Assembly (NCBI GenBank): GCA_963741495.1
Contig: CAVUID010000023.1
Location: forward strand, 1 to 64,000
Origin: Sulfurimicrobium sp963741495
GTDB lineage: Bacteria; Pseudomonadota; Gammaproteobacteria; Burkholderiales; Sulfuricellaceae
Length of the DNA stretch: 64,000 nt
Direction: 5' to 3'
Shown here: one piece after another, positions 43,926 to 54,359 of the stretch
How the letters are laid out: every line of letters starts with the position of its first letter
Position numbering within the stretch: position 1 is the first letter of the stretch
The notes under the pieces: generated by a model
What the model was told of the DNA's origin: nothing
Databases searched by the model: none
Seen by the model: only the letters and a program-made list of their open reading frames with translations
Made by a program: the position numbers and the translations under genes

Positions 43926-45176
43926 TTACTCGTGGTGAAAGTGGTAAAGCCTGCGCAGCATGGCTTCGAGCTGGGTGCGTTCGTCGCCGCTGGCGTGGTT
44001 CAGCGCGTGGCTGGGATTATGGAGGAATTTATTAGTGAGCGCTCGCGCCATCAATTCCATCACTTCGCGCGGGTCTTCGCCTCGTGCCAGCATGCGCTCG
44101 GCGTGCTCCAGCTCATGACGGCGTACGCGGTCCGCATGGTCGCGCAGGGCGCGAATGGTCGGCACCACTTCGCGGTTTTCCATCCATTCCACAAAGCTGC
44201 GCACGCGTGATTCGACGATGGCCTCGGCCTCGGCGGCTGCAACCTGACGGCTGTCCAGGCCTTCCTGCACCACCTGGGAAAGATCATCCACGCTGTAGAG
44301 AAAAACGTCGTCCATCTCCGCCACTTCTTCCTCAATATCGCGTGGCACGGCGAGATCGACCATGAACATGGGGCGGTGCTTGCGTGCCTTGATGGCGCGT
44401 TCCACCATGCCCTTGCCCAGAATCGGCAAGGGGCTGGCGGTGGATGTGACAATGATGTCGTAAGCAGCAAGGTGATCGGGCAGGTCGTTGAGCGTGATCG
44501 CTCCGCCACCGAAACGCTGCGCCAGTGTGGCGGCGCGCTCCAGTGTGCGGTTGGCAACCAGGATATGTTTTGGATGCTGGGCGGCAAAATGATTGGCGCA
44601 CAGCTCGATCATTTCGCCTGCGCCGATGAAAAGTACTTTCTGCTCGTGGATGCTGGGGAAAATGCGTTGTGCCAGCCGCACGGCAGCCGCCGCCATGGAC
44701 ACCGAATTGGCCCCAATCGCTGTCGTGCCGCGTACTTCCTTGGCGACCGAGAAAGTCCGCTGAAACAGCTTGTGCAGCAGGGTGCCCATGGTACCGGCCT
44801 GCTCGGCGGTTTTGACGGCCTGCTTGAGCTGGCCGAGAATCTGGGTTTCGCCCAGCACCATGGAATCCAGCCCGCTGGCGACGCGGAAAGCGTGTTTCAC
44901 TGCGTCCTGTTTCGGCAGAGCGTAAAGATAAGGCTCAATGGCGTGAGTCTTGAGCTGGTGAAAATCGGCCATCCACTCGATCGCCTGCTGCGGCTCAACT
45001 GTATTGCAATACACCTCGGTGCGGTTGCAGGTAGAGAGAATGGCCGCTTCCTTGACGGGGCGATGTTCCACCAGATTCAGCAGCGCCTGTTGCAGGGTTT
45101 CGGCGTGAAACGCCACCTGCTCGCGAATGGCGAGCGGCGCGGTATGGTGATTGATTCCGAAGGCGAAAAGCTGCAT
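43926..45176 (-). CDS. hemA: Glutamyl-tRNA reductase
   Basis: A 416-aa enzyme for the first step of tetrapyrrole synthesis in the C5 pathway, reducing glutamyl-tRNA to glutamate semialdehyde with NADPH. Catalytic Cys50 is in ILSTCNRTEVY. GETQILGQLK and the NADPH loop FIGAGEMIELCANHF follow, and the C-terminal dimerisation helices end in LEAMLRRLYHFHHE. It starts a haem/translation-termination group with prfA and prmC. Confidence 0.96.
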   Translation of the reverse strand: MQLFAFGINHHTAPLAIREQVAFHAETLQQALLNLVEHRPVKEAAILSTCNRTEVYCNTVEPQQAIEWMADFHQLKTHAIEPYLYALPKQDAVKHAFRVASGLDSMVLGETQILGQLKQAVKTAEQAGTMGTLLHKLFQRTFSVAKEVRGTTAIGANSVSMAAAAVRLAQRIFPSIHEQKVLFIGAGEMIELCANHFAAQHPKHILVANRTLERAATLAQRFGGGAITLNDLPDHLAAYDIIVTSTASPLPILGKGMVERAIKARKHRPMFMVDLAVPRDIEEEVAEMDDVFLYSVDDLSQVVQEGLDSRQVAAAEAEAIVESRVRSFVEWMENREVVPTIRALRDHADRVRRHELEHAERMLARGEDPREVMELMARALTNKFLHNPSHALNHASGDERTQLEAMLRRLYHFHHE

Positions 45177-45255
45177 TTGATGGAAAACTAATCTGTTAAA
45201 CGGCTGAAAGTATACCGGAAATCAGGGCGACGAATGCGTATTCAATGATAGAACT

Positions 45256-46596
45256 TCAGGCAACGAAACGCGCCACCAGCCCCTGCGCATAATTTCCGGG
45301 CGACAAGGGGATGCGCACCGTCCAGCCGCTGCCGGGTGCAGCATCCATGGCCTCGCCTTCCAGGTTTTCCATGCGTTCCAACTGCACCACCCGGTTGCCG
45401 GAAGGCAAAAGAATTTCCAGCCTGTCTCCTACCACGAAGCGGTTCCTCACGCTGATCTCGGCCATGTTGCTGGCAGCATCGAAGCCCACGATGTCACCGA
45501 CATACTGGCTCTTGGCGCTTTCCGAATAGCCGCGCATGTAGTTCTGGTGCTCGGCGGTGTGATGGCGCTGGTAAAAGCCGTCGGTATAGCCGCGATTGGC
45601 CAGGGTTTCCAGCGAGGACATATGATTCAGGTCAAACGCCCGCCCGGCCAGCGCATCGTCGATGGCCTGACGATAGACCTGCGCGGTGCGGGCGACATAG
45701 TAGATCGACTTGGTGCGCCCCTCGATCTTGAGCGAATCGATGCCCATCTTCGTCAGACGCTCGATGTGCTCGACCGCGCGCAGATCCTTGGAATTCATGA
45801 TGTAGGTACCGTGCTCGTCTTCCATCACCGGCATCAGCTCGCCCGGACGATTCTGCTCTTCCAGCAGGTACACCTTGTCCGCCAGCGGATGACGCGGCAG
45901 GCTGCCGCAATCGGACAAGGCGCTTTCCTGCATCTGGGCGGAAAAATCGGCGCGGATCACCCCGGCCGCATCTTCCTCGCCCTCGTGCACCTTGTAATCC
46001 CAGCGGCAGGAATTGGTGCAGGTGCCCTGGTTGGGGTCGCGATGGTTGAAATAGCCGGACAAGAGGCAGCGGCCCGAATAGGCGATGCACAGCGCGCCGT
46101 GGACAAAGACTTCCAGCTCCATGTCCGGGCACAACTGGCGAATTTCCTCGATCTCGTCGAGCGAGAGCTCGCGCGACAGGATCACCCGGGTCAGACCCAT
46201 GCTTTTCCAGAATTTAACCGCCGCATAGTTCACGGTATTGGCCTGCACGGAGAGATGGATCGCCACCTCCGGCCACTTCTCGCGCACCATCATGATCAGG
46301 CCGGGATCCGCCATGATCAGGGCATCGGGATTCATGGCGATGACCGGCTCCATGTCGGCCATGTAGGTCTTGACCTTGGCGTTGTGCGGCATGAGGTTGC
46401 TGGCGACAAAAAATTTCTTGCCCAGGGCGTGAGCTTCCCTGATGCCGGTTTCCAGTTGCTCCAGCTTGAATTCGTTGTTGCGCGCGCGCAAGGAATAGCG
46501 CGGCTGGCCCGCATACACGGCATCAGCGCCGAAAGCGTAGGCGGTACGCATTTTTTCCAGCGATCCGGCAGGCAAGAGAAGTTCGGGTTGTTTCAT
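45256..46596 (-). CDS. trhP: tRNA 5-hydroxyuridine synthesis protein, peptidase-U32 family (YegQ)
   Basis: A 446-aa U32-family protein. The N-terminal barrel begins ELLLPAGSLEKMRTAY, and the family signature EVFVHGALCIAYSGRCLLS is near residue 165. Cysteines in GTCTNSCRW complete the iron-sulfur ligands of this family. TrhP (YegQ) takes part in prephenate-dependent 5-hydroxylation of U34 in tRNA. The C-terminal part has a beta-rich domain (NRFVVGDRLEILLPSG). It starts 41 bases from the divergent dnaE. Confidence 0.9.
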   Translation of the reverse strand: MKQPELLLPAGSLEKMRTAYAFGADAVYAGQPRYSLRARNNEFKLEQLETGIREAHALGKKFFVASNLMPHNAKVKTYMADMEPVIAMNPDALIMADPGLIMMVREKWPEVAIHLSVQANTVNYAAVKFWKSMGLTRVILSRELSLDEIEEIRQLCPDMELEVFVHGALCIAYSGRCLLSGYFNHRDPNQGTCTNSCRWDYKVHEGEEDAAGVIRADFSAQMQESALSDCGSLPRHPLADKVYLLEEQNRPGELMPVMEDEHGTYIMNSKDLRAVEHIERLTKMGIDSLKIEGRTKSIYYVARTAQVYRQAIDDALAGRAFDLNHMSSLETLANRGYTDGFYQRHHTAEHQNYMRGYSESAKSQYVGDIVGFDAASNMAEISVRNRFVVGDRLEILLPSGNRVVQLERMENLEGEAMDAAPGSGWTVRIPLSPGNYAQGLVARFVA

Positions 46597-46637
46597 TGGG
46601 TGGTAAAATCGGTCAAAGGAAAAATTATACCACCCCT

Positions 46638-49600
46638 ATGAACCCGCCTTCTTTCATCCATCTCCGCCTCCACAGCGAATATTCCATTACCGATGGCATC
46701 GTGCGCCTGGACGTGGGCAAGGACCATTCCTGCCCGCCAGTAGAACGCGCCAAGGCCGACGGCATGCCGGCCCTGGCCCTGACCGATCTGAACACCCTGT
46801 TCGGGATGGTGAAATTTTACAAGGCGGCTCGCAGCGGCGGTGTCAAGCCGCTCATCGGCTGCGACGTATGGATCGAAAATGAGGCCAACCGGGACCAGCC
46901 GGGCCGCCTGCTGCTGCTGTGCCAGAACAGGCTGGGTTACGGCAACCTGTGCGAACTGCTGTCGCAGGCCTTCCGCGGCAACCAGTACCGTGGCCGGGCT
47001 GAAATCAGGAAGGAATGGCTGGCTTCCAGCCTTGGCGATGGCCTGATCGCCTTGTCCGGCGCGCATCTTGGCGATATCGGCCAGTCGCTGCTAAACGGCA
47101 ACGAAGAGCAGGCGAGGCAACTGGCAGAAGAATGGTCAAAGTGCTTTCCGCAGCGCTTTTATCTCGAATTGCAGCGCCCCGGCTCCAATCCGGCGGAAGA
47201 ATATATCCAGCAGGCGCTGGTTCTGGCCGGGGAACTCGATCTGCCGGTGGTGGCAACCCATCCGATCCAGTTCCTCGACCAGGACGATTTCCGCGCCCAC
47301 GAGGCACGGGTGTGCATTGCCGAGGGCTATGTACTGGGTGACCAGCGCCGTCCCAAGCATTTTACCGAGCAACAGTTTTTCAAAACCCAGGCCGAGATGG
47401 CGGAACTGTTCGCCGACATTCCGGAAGCACTGGAAAACACAGTCGAGATCGCCAAGCGCTGCAACCTGACCGTGGAGCTGGGCAAGAGCAAGCTGCCGCT
47501 GTTTCCTATTCCCGAGGGCATGAGCGAAAGCGAATACCTGATCAAGCGCGCCGAGGACGGGCTGGCGGAGCGCATGCAGGAACTCTATCCGGACGAAGCC
47601 AAGCGCGCGGCGCAATACCCCACCTATTCGGACCGGCTCAAGTTTGAAACCGACACCATTCTGCAGATGGGCTTCCCCGGCTACTTCCTGATCGTGGCGG
47701 ACTTCATCAACTGGGCCAAGCACAACGAGGTGCCGGTCGGCCCGGGGCGGGGTTCCGGCGCCGGTTCGCTGGTGGCCTACAGTCTCGGCATCACCGACCT
47801 CGACCCCTTGCGCTACGCCCTGCTGTTCGAGCGTTTCCTGAATCCGGAACGGGTTTCCATGCCCGACTTCGACGTGGATTTCTGCCAGGAAACCCGTTAC
47901 AAGGTGATCGAGTACGTGCGGCGCCAATATGGCGCGGATGCGGTATCGCAGATCGCCACCTTCGGCACCATGGCGGCCAAGGCCGTGCTGCGCGACGTGG
48001 GGCGGGTGCTGGACATGCCCTACAACTTCTGCGACGGCCTCTCCAAACTGATCCCCGCCCAGCCGGGCAAGTTCGTCAGCCTCGACCAGGCGCTGGAAGA
48101 AGTGCCGGAACTCAAGGAGCGCTACGACAACGAGGAGGAAGTGCGCGAGCTGTTCATCCTGGCGCGCAAACTCGAAGGCATGACGCGCAACGTTGGCATG
48201 CACGCCGGCGGGGTGCTGATCGCGCCGGGCAAGCTGACCGATTTCTGCCCGCTGTATGTCGCCTCCGGCGCCGAGGCCGTGCCGGTCTCCCAGTTCGACA
48301 AGGACGACGTGGAAGCTGTCGGTCTGGTGAAATTCGACTTTCTCGGCCTGCGCAACCTGACCATCATCGAGCTGGCGCTGAAATACCTCAAGCGGCTCGA
48401 TCCGACCTTCACCGGGCCGCTCGATACCCAGCATTTCGATGATCCGGCCGCCTATGAAGTATTGAAGAAAGCCAACACCACGGCGGTGTTCCAGCTGGAA
48501 TCGGACGGCATGAAGAAACTGCTGGCCAAGCTGCAGCCGGACCGCTTCGAGGACATCATCGCTGTGCTCGCGCTGTATCGCCCCGGCCCGCTCGGTTCAG
48601 GCATGGTGGACGATTTCATCCTGCGCAAGAAGGGCCTGCAGAAGATCGACTATTTCCACGAGGATCTGAAAGCCTGCCTCACGCCCACCTACGGCGTGAT
48701 CGTGTATCAGGAACAGGTGATGCAGATTTCCCAGATCATCGGCGGCTACACCCTGGGCGGCGCTGACTTGCTGCGCCGCGCGATGGGCAAGAAAAAAGCC
48801 GACGAGATGGCCAAGCACCGCGAGCTGTTCAGCACCGGCGCGGAAGAAAAGGGCTATGGCAAGGAACTGGCCATGCGCCTGTTCGACCTGATGGAGAAGT
48901 TCGCCGAATACGGTTTCAACAAGTCGCACACCGCCGCCTACGCCGTGGTGTCCTACCAGACCGCCTGGCTCAAGGCGCACCATACCGCAGCCTTCATGGC
49001 TGCCACCCTGTCCTCTGAACTGGACAACACCGACCAGCTCAAGGTGTTTTATGAAGACACTCTGGCCAACAAGATCAAGGTGCTGGGGCCGGACATCAAC
49101 GTCTCCAATTATCGCTTCGAGCCGGTCTCCAGAACCGAGATTCGCTACGGCCTGGGCGCGGTCAAGGGCACGGGCGAGCAGGCAGTGCTGTCTATTGAAG
49201 CCGAGCGCAAGGCGGGCGGCCCGTTCAAGGATATCTTTGACTTCTGCCGCCGCGTGGACAAGCGCGTCGTCAACCGCCGCACCATCGAGGCGCTGGTGTG
49301 CGCCGGGGCCTTCGATGCCATTACCGACCATCGCGCCAGCCTGCTGGCTTCAGTCGGACTGGCGATGGAATCCGCCGAGCAGCATAACCGTTCGATCAAT
49401 CAGGCCAGCCTGTTCGGCGAAGATACGGCCGGCGATTCCGCCGAGAATCTGGTGGAAGTTCCGCGCTGGGCCGAAGCGGAACAGCTGCAATACGAAAAGA
49501 AAAGCCTGGGCTTCTATTTCAGCGGCCATCCCTACGACAGCTACCGCAAGGAACTGTCCACCTTCATCCGCACCAGACTTTCCGATCTGGCGCCGCAGCA

Positions 49601-50093
49601 CCAGCCGATTTACATGGCGGGCGTGATCTACGCCATCCGCACCCAGATGACGCGGCGCGGCAAGATGGCTTTCATCACTCTCGATGACGGCAGCGGGCGC
49701 CAGGACGTATCGGTGTTCAGCGAACTGTTCGACAGCAACCGCGAGCTGCTCAGGGAAGACCAGTTGCTGATCGTGGAAGGCAAGGTGAGCAAGGATGACT
49801 ACGCCGGCGGCTTCAGGGTCGTGGCGGAGAAACTGCTTGGCCTGGCCGGCGCACGTACCCGCTTCGCCAAGGCCATGCTGCTCAAGTGCAACGGCGGCAG
49901 CGATGCAGACAAGTTAAGAGACTTGCTGACGCCCTACCGCAATGGCGGCTGCCCGGTGCGAATCGCCTACCGCAACAAGGACGCTGCCTGCGAACTGCAA
50001 CTGGGCGAGACGTGGTATGTCAACCTGCATGACGAACTGCTGAGTTCGCTGCGCGAGCAACTGCAAAAGGAAAACGTGCAGATCGTGTATTGA
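46638..50093 (+). CDS. dnaE: DNA polymerase III alpha subunit
   Basis: An 1151-aa replicative polymerase, normal for DnaE1. It starts with a PHP domain (FIHLRLHSEYSITDGIVR), then the palm domain with metal-binding aspartates in MPDFDVDFCQE and a later catalytic Asp in VGLVKFDFLGLRNL, and GPGRGSGAGSLVAY for nucleotide contact. The thumb/fingers, a helix-hairpin-helix and an OB-fold (KMAFITLDDGSGRQDVSVF) follow. The start chosen is ATG 46638. It is uninterrupted over 3.4 kb, which contrasts with the frameshifted genes to its right. Confidence 0.97.
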   Translation: MNPPSFIHLRLHSEYSITDGIVRLDVGKDHSCPPVERAKADGMPALALTDLNTLFGMVKFYKAARSGGVKPLIGCDVWIENEANRDQPGRLLLLCQNRLGYGNLCELLSQAFRGNQYRGRAEIRKEWLASSLGDGLIALSGAHLGDIGQSLLNGNEEQARQLAEEWSKCFPQRFYLELQRPGSNPAEEYIQQALVLAGELDLPVVATHPIQFLDQDDFRAHEARVCIAEGYVLGDQRRPKHFTEQQFFKTQAEMAELFADIPEALENTVEIAKRCNLTVELGKSKLPLFPIPEGMSESEYLIKRAEDGLAERMQELYPDEAKRAAQYPTYSDRLKFETDTILQMGFPGYFLIVADFINWAKHNEVPVGPGRGSGAGSLVAYSLGITDLDPLRYALLFERFLNPERVSMPDFDVDFCQETRYKVIEYVRRQYGADAVSQIATFGTMAAKAVLRDVGRVLDMPYNFCDGLSKLIPAQPGKFVSLDQALEEVPELKERYDNEEEVRELFILARKLEGMTRNVGMHAGGVLIAPGKLTDFCPLYVASGAEAVPVSQFDKDDVEAVGLVKFDFLGLRNLTIIELALKYLKRLDPTFTGPLDTQHFDDPAAYEVLKKANTTAVFQLESDGMKKLLAKLQPDRFEDIIAVLALYRPGPLGSGMVDDFILRKKGLQKIDYFHEDLKACLTPTYGVIVYQEQVMQISQIIGGYTLGGADLLRRAMGKKKADEMAKHRELFSTGAEEKGYGKELAMRLFDLMEKFAEYGFNKSHTAAYAVVSYQTAWLKAHHTAAFMAATLSSELDNTDQLKVFYEDTLANKIKVLGPDINVSNYRFEPVSRTEIRYGLGAVKGTGEQAVLSIEAERKAGGPFKDIFDFCRRVDKRVVNRRTIEALVCAGAFDAITDHRASLLASVGLAMESAEQHNRSINQASLFGEDTAGDSAENLVEVPRWAEAEQLQYEKKSLGFYFSGHPYDSYRKELSTFIRTRLSDLAPQHQPIYMAGVIYAIRTQMTRRGKMAFITLDDGSGRQDVSVFSELFDSNRELLREDQLLIVEGKVSKDDYAGGFRVVAEKLLGLAGARTRFAKAMLLKCNGGSDADKLRDLLTPYRNGGCPVRIAYRNKDAACELQLGETWYVNLHDELLSSLREQLQKENVQIVY

Positions 50094-50098
50094 AGCTC

Positions 50099-50191
50099 AA
50101 CCCCTCCCGGCCTCCCCTTGTCAGGGGAGGGGCAAACCGGGCAGGAGCGAGCCAGTCTCCCCCCTGACAAGGGGGGACTGAGGGGGGTTTA
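50099..50191. repeat. Imperfect inverted repeat after dnaE
   Basis: AACCCCTCCCGGCCTCCCC... (50099-50127) is matched imperfectly in reverse complement around 50162-50191, each arm centred on CCCCTTGTCAGGGG or its complement. It looks like a dispersed palindromic repeat and lies between the converging dnaE and fbpC genes. The remaining bases to 50243 show nothing. Confidence 0.65.
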
Positions 50192-50243
50192 AGTCATGGC
50201 AGACTTCACCATCAAGGGTGGCGCATTCGCCATACCAGTCTGT

Positions 50244-51330
50244 TCACGCACACGGAAACACCACCACATGATCGGCTTCCAGGCGAATGCCGATCTTCTC
50301 TCCGTAAGCGTGGTTGTGGTGGCTGGGCACCAGGGAAAGCACTTTCTGCCCGCTCGACAGCTGCAGGGTATAAAGGATGTCGGCACCACGAAAGGCCTTG
50401 TGCACCACTTCGGCTTGCATCGGGCTGGCGTCGTCATGCACGATGTCGTCTGGCCGCAGCAGCACTTCCACCTTGCGCCGGTCGCGGCACGCTTCCGGGA
50501 TTTCCCCCTTCAGCAAGCCCAGTTCGGTTTCAACCTGCTCGCCATTCAACGCGGTTCCCGCAATCAGCACACCCTCGCCGATGAAATCCGCGACAAAACG
50601 GCTGGCGGGCTGATGGTAAAGATTGTAGGCGCTATCCCATTGCTGCAGCACGCCCTGATGCATGACGCCGATCTCGTCGGCGATGGCGAAGGCCTCGTGC
50701 TGGTCGTGAGTGACGATAAGCGCAGTGGTGTTCTGCTGCTTGATGATCTCGCGCACTTCCTGACCGAGCCGCTCGCGCAATTCCACGTCGAGGCTGGAAA
50801 ACGGCTCGTCCAGCAGCAGGAGGGCGGGACATGGCGCCAGGGCACGGGCCAGCGCCACGCGCTGCTGCTGGCCACCGGACAGTTCATGGGGAAACTTGCG
50901 TCCGCTGTCGGGCAGCCCCACCACTTCCAGCAGCTCCGCCACACGCAGGGTCTTGTCCTGCCTGTTCATGCCGTGCAGGCCGAAGGCGATGTTGTCCGCC
51001 ACGCTGAGATGAGGAAACAGGGCGTAATCCTGGAACACCATGCCGATGCGCCGCTGCTCGGGCGGGAGCATGAAACCGGGCCGGCTCACACTGGCGCCAT
51101 TTAGAACAATTTCTCCGCCAGTAACCGGCTCGAAGCCGGCGACACCACGCAGCACGGTAGTCTTGCCGCAGCCGGACGGGCCCAGCAGACAGCCTATGCT
51201 TCCCTGGGCAAGGCCGAAGGAAAGCCCCTTCACCACCTCCTGGCTGCCATATGCCTGACGGATCTCTTGTCACTTCCAGCAGCGGCGCACCGGGAACGGG
51301 GACCGGACATTGGATGGAGCGGGTCATCAT
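50244..51330 (-). CDS. fbpC: Ferric-iron ABC transporter ATP-binding protein, frameshifted near 51268
   Basis: An ATPase of about 361 aa. Walker A LLGPSGCGKTT, Q-loop MVFQDYALFPHL, signature LSGGQQQRVALARAL, Walker B LLLLDEPFSSLD and switch His in IVTHDQHEAFAIA are complete, and a C-terminal TOBE-like domain carries LLRPDDIVHDD. The first ~20 codons (MTRSIQCPVPVPGAPLLEV) lie in another frame from IRQAYGSQEVVKGLS; one base near 51268 is extra. The start overlaps the permease stop (ATGA). It powers iron import with fbpB and fbpA. Confidence 0.88.
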
Positions 51331-52933
51331 GATTTTTCCGTATGTTTCATCAGCAAGGCGACCGGCAGCAGGCCGGCCAGCACCAGTGCCACAGAAGGCA
51401 AGGCTGCGCGTTCCCATTCGCCTTCCGAGGTCATTTCAAAAATGCGTACCGCCAGCGTGTCCCAGCCGAAGGGGCGGGTCATCAGGGTGATCGGCATCTC
51501 CTTCATGACATCCACGAACACCAGCGCCGCCGCCGAGAGCAGGCCGCCGCGCAGCATCGGCAAATGCACGCGGCGCAGCATGGCGAGGCCGGACACGCCG
51601 AGGCTGTGCGCCGCCTCGTCGAGATTGCGGGTGACGCGCTGCATGGCGCTGTCGATTGGGTTGTAGCCCACGGCCAGGAAGCGCGTGAGATAGGCTGGCA
51701 GCATGACCAGCAAGGTGCCCTGCAATATCAGGCCGGTGTCGAGTCCGAACCAGTTTTTGGCCGCCCCGATCAGCTGCTGATCGAGCCAGGCCAGCGGGAT
51801 GACGATGCCCACCGCCAGTACCGGGCCGGGCACGGCATAGCCCAGCGTGGCAATCCGCGCCATGGCGCGCGTCCAGGTATCGTCGTGCTGGCGCTGGGCA
51901 TAGGTCAGCACCAGCGCGGCAACGACAATCAGCGCGGCAGCCAGCCCGCCCAGCAGCAGGGAATGCCAGAGAAAGCCCAGATAGCGCGCGTCGAAATCCT
52001 GCGCCACGACTTTTTCCGCCCAGACCAGCAGTTGCACCACCGGGATGACGAACGCCACCAGCAGCACCAGGGCGGCAAATCCGCTGGCCAGCCAGGCGTG
52101 GGAACCGCTCAGAACAATTCGTTCCATCCGGGTATGACGCCCCGCCTGGGTGAAGCGCAGGCCGCGGCGCGAAAACTGCTCCGCGGCAATCAGGGCAAAG
52201 ACCAGCAGGATCAGGACCGATGCAAGCTGGGATGCGCCCTGCAGCGAAAACAGGCCGAACCAGGTCTTGTAGATGGCGGTGGTGAAGGTGTCGTAATTGA
52301 ACACCGCGACCGTGCCGAAATCCGCCAGCGTCTCCATCAGGGCCAGCATCAGGCCGGCCATGATCCAGGGCCGGGCCAGCGGTAGCGCCACTTTGAAAAA
52401 CCCCGCCTTGCGGCTGTAGCCCAGCGACTGCGCCGCTTCCAGCGCACGCCTTCCCTGTGTCAGGAAGGCGTTGCGGGCCAGCAGGTAAACGTAGGGATAG
52501 AGGGCCAGGCTCATCACCATGATCACGCCCGCCAGCGGAGCGGATGGGTGGGAAAGCCACCGGCGCCGCCGGCCAGTTCGCGCAGCCCGGTTTGCAGCGG
52601 ACCGGTAAAATCGAGCAGGGCCACATAGACAAAGGCCATGACATAGGCTGGCATTGCCAGTGGCAGCAGCAGCGCCCAGGAAAAGAAACGCCGCCCCGGG
52701 AATTCGCATACGGCAGTCAGCCAGGCCAGACTGACGCCCAGCAGCGTCACGCCGATCGCCACCCCCACCACCAGGCGGAAAGTGTTACCCAGCAGGCCGG
52801 GCAAGACATGTTCCAGCAGATGCTGCCATATCTCGCGCTCCGGGCTGAACACCGATGCCAGCACCACCGCCAGCGGAACAATGATCAGGAGCGCGATGAA
52901 GGCCGCAGCCAGGCGCCAGCCATGGCGTTTCAT
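51327..52933 (-). CDS. fbpB: Ferric-iron ABC transporter permease, frameshifted near 52550
   Basis: A restored ~535-aa permease that is a duplicated single chain, with about twelve membrane helices and two transport-type EAA loops (EAAQSLGYSRKAGFFKVALP and EAAHSLGVSGLAMLRRVHLP), as in FbpB/SfuB. The first 130 residues are in one frame (MKRHGWRLAAAFIALLIIVP...) and the remainder in another. The start overlaps fbpA's stop by 4 bases and the stop overlaps fbpC's start. The sequence conservation across the break argues for an indel error. Confidence 0.88.
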
Positions 52934-53930
52934 CTATAAGCTGCCCGGTCCATCAGTTTTACCGCAGCGGCCTGCAGTTCACCCGCCTTGGCGACATTCA
53001 GCGGGTTCTGCTTGAAGCTGCCCCAGGCAGCGACTACCGGGTCGGTCTTGACTGCGGGATTGACCGGGTATTCCATGTTCACGTCGGCAAACAGGTTCTG
53101 CGCCTTGACGGAAGACAGCCATTCCAGCAGGGCCACGGCTTCTTTCTCGTGCCTGGCATGCTTGACCACGCCCGCGCCGGAAACATTCACATGCACGCCA
53201 CTGCCCTGCTGGTTGGGCCAGAAAATGGACTAGTGGCAGACCGGCTTTCTTCTCCATCAGACGCCCGAAGTAATAGGTATTGGCGATGCCCACATCGCAC
53301 TGCCCGGCGGCAATGGCCTCCAGCATCTTGGTGTCGTCCGGGAACGGTTCGGTCGCAAGATTGGCAACCCAGGATTTGACGATCTGTTCGGTTTTGGCTT
53401 CACCATGCTCGGCGATCATCATCGCTACCAGCGACTGGTTATAGACCTTCTTGGAAGTCCGCAGGCACAGGCGGCCTTTCCATTTTGCGTTGCCGAGATC
53501 TTCATAGGTGGACAGATCGGCAGGTTTTACCTTCTGGTTATTGATAAAACATGGTACGCGCACGCACCGACAGGCCGAACCACTGATTGCCCGGATCGCG
53601 CAGGTGCGCCGGCACGTTGGCGTTCAGCGTCCGCGACTGGACCGGCTTGAGCAGGCCTTCCCTGGCCGCTTCCCAGAGGTTGCCGGCATCCACGGTTATC
53701 AGCATGTCAGCCGGGGTATTCTGGCCTTCCGCCTTGAGTCGCTGCAGCAGCGCACCTTCCTTGTCGGTAATGAACTTGACCTGCACGCCGGTTTCCTTGG
53801 TGTAGGCGTCGAACAGGGGTTTGATGAGCTGCTCGTTGCGGGCGGAATACACCACCACTTCAGCGGCACTGACCGATGCCGTCATAAAACAGAAGACAGC
53901 ACTTGCGAACAGGGTCTTGAGGATTCTCAT
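52930..53930 (-). CDS. fbpA: Periplasmic ferric-iron-binding protein, two frameshifts
   Basis: A restored ~333-aa solute-binding protein. Signal peptide MRILKTLFASAVFCFMTASVSA precedes EVVVYSARNEQLIKPLFD, the typical start of mature FbpA. Later GQCDVGIANTYYFGRL contains the paired tyrosines that bind Fe3+. Frame breaks near 53560 and 53230 divide it into three pieces. ATG 53930 is selected because GGAGA precedes it. A Fur-box-like promoter stands 45-70 bases upstream, so iron starvation should induce the operon. Confidence 0.87.
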
Positions 53931-53971
53931 TGCGGTCTCCATGAAAGTAACAAATCGTGATTGATGGAGGG

Positions 53972-53999
53972 ATTCTAATGTAATGAGAATAGTTATCAA
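53972..53999 (-). promoter_or_regulatory. fbpABC promoter with Fur-box-like operator
   Basis: On the minus strand TTGATA (53994-53999), 16 bases, then TAGAAT (53972-53977). The same interval reads GATAACTATTCTCATTAC, matching about 13 of 19 positions of the GATAATGATAATCATTATC Fur consensus, so Fur would block the promoter when iron is plentiful. Confidence 0.65.
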
Positions 54000-54178
54000 C
54001 AGTTTTATTAGGATTCCATATAACACTTAGTCCCGTCATGACTGCCCCCTGCACTCTTAAAAAGAAGAAAGCGGATTGGTATTTATCTCACCCCGCCTCT
54101 TGCCACAGGTTCTGATTAAGCAGCGTTTAAGAGAAACAAGTGTTTTTTATCAGAGAGAAAAATATCTTGCCAAAAGAC

Positions 54179-54220
54179 TTGCATAGAAAATTATTATATT
54201 AGATAATTCTAATCAACATG
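54179..54220 (+). promoter_or_regulatory. Promoter and Fur-box-like site of the candidate small RNA
   Basis: TTGCAT (54179-54184), 17 bases, GATAAT (54202-54207). GATAATTCTAATCAACATG (54202-54220) matches about 14 of 19 positions of the Fur consensus and covers the -10 box and start site. Confidence 0.6.
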
Positions 54221-54318
54221 GAAACGCTCATACCCCTTTGAGATTTTTGTGTTGTCTCCTCCATCCTCCTTTTTTGGTGGATTTTAAGCGCGACCCAAAA
54301 CTGGGCCGCGTTTTTTTT
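54214..54318 (+). ncRNA. Candidate Fur-regulated small RNA
   Basis: A transcript of about 105 bases is predicted between a good promoter and a strong terminator, with no gene on this strand: the only ORF is METLIPL, seven codons. Its middle holds a pyrimidine-rich stretch GTCTCCTCCATCCTCCT (54253-54269) able to pair with Shine-Dalgarno sequences, the usual repressing region of trans-acting small RNAs. A small stem (TCCATC with GGTGGA) and the terminator hairpin follow. The layout is that of RyhB/PrrF/NrrF-like iron-sparing RNAs, but no sequence homology to them is claimed. No Hfq-site test was possible. Confidence 0.5.
54289..54318 (+). terminator. Terminator of the candidate small RNA
   Basis: CGCGACCCA pairs with TGGGCCGCG (one A-C mismatch) around AAAC, followed by eight T (54311-54318). 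It points rightward and lies upstream of no rightward gene. Confidence 0.8.
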
Positions 54319-54359
54319 CGCCGCACATTCGCCTCAATTGGGCAAAGCAGACATCAAAC

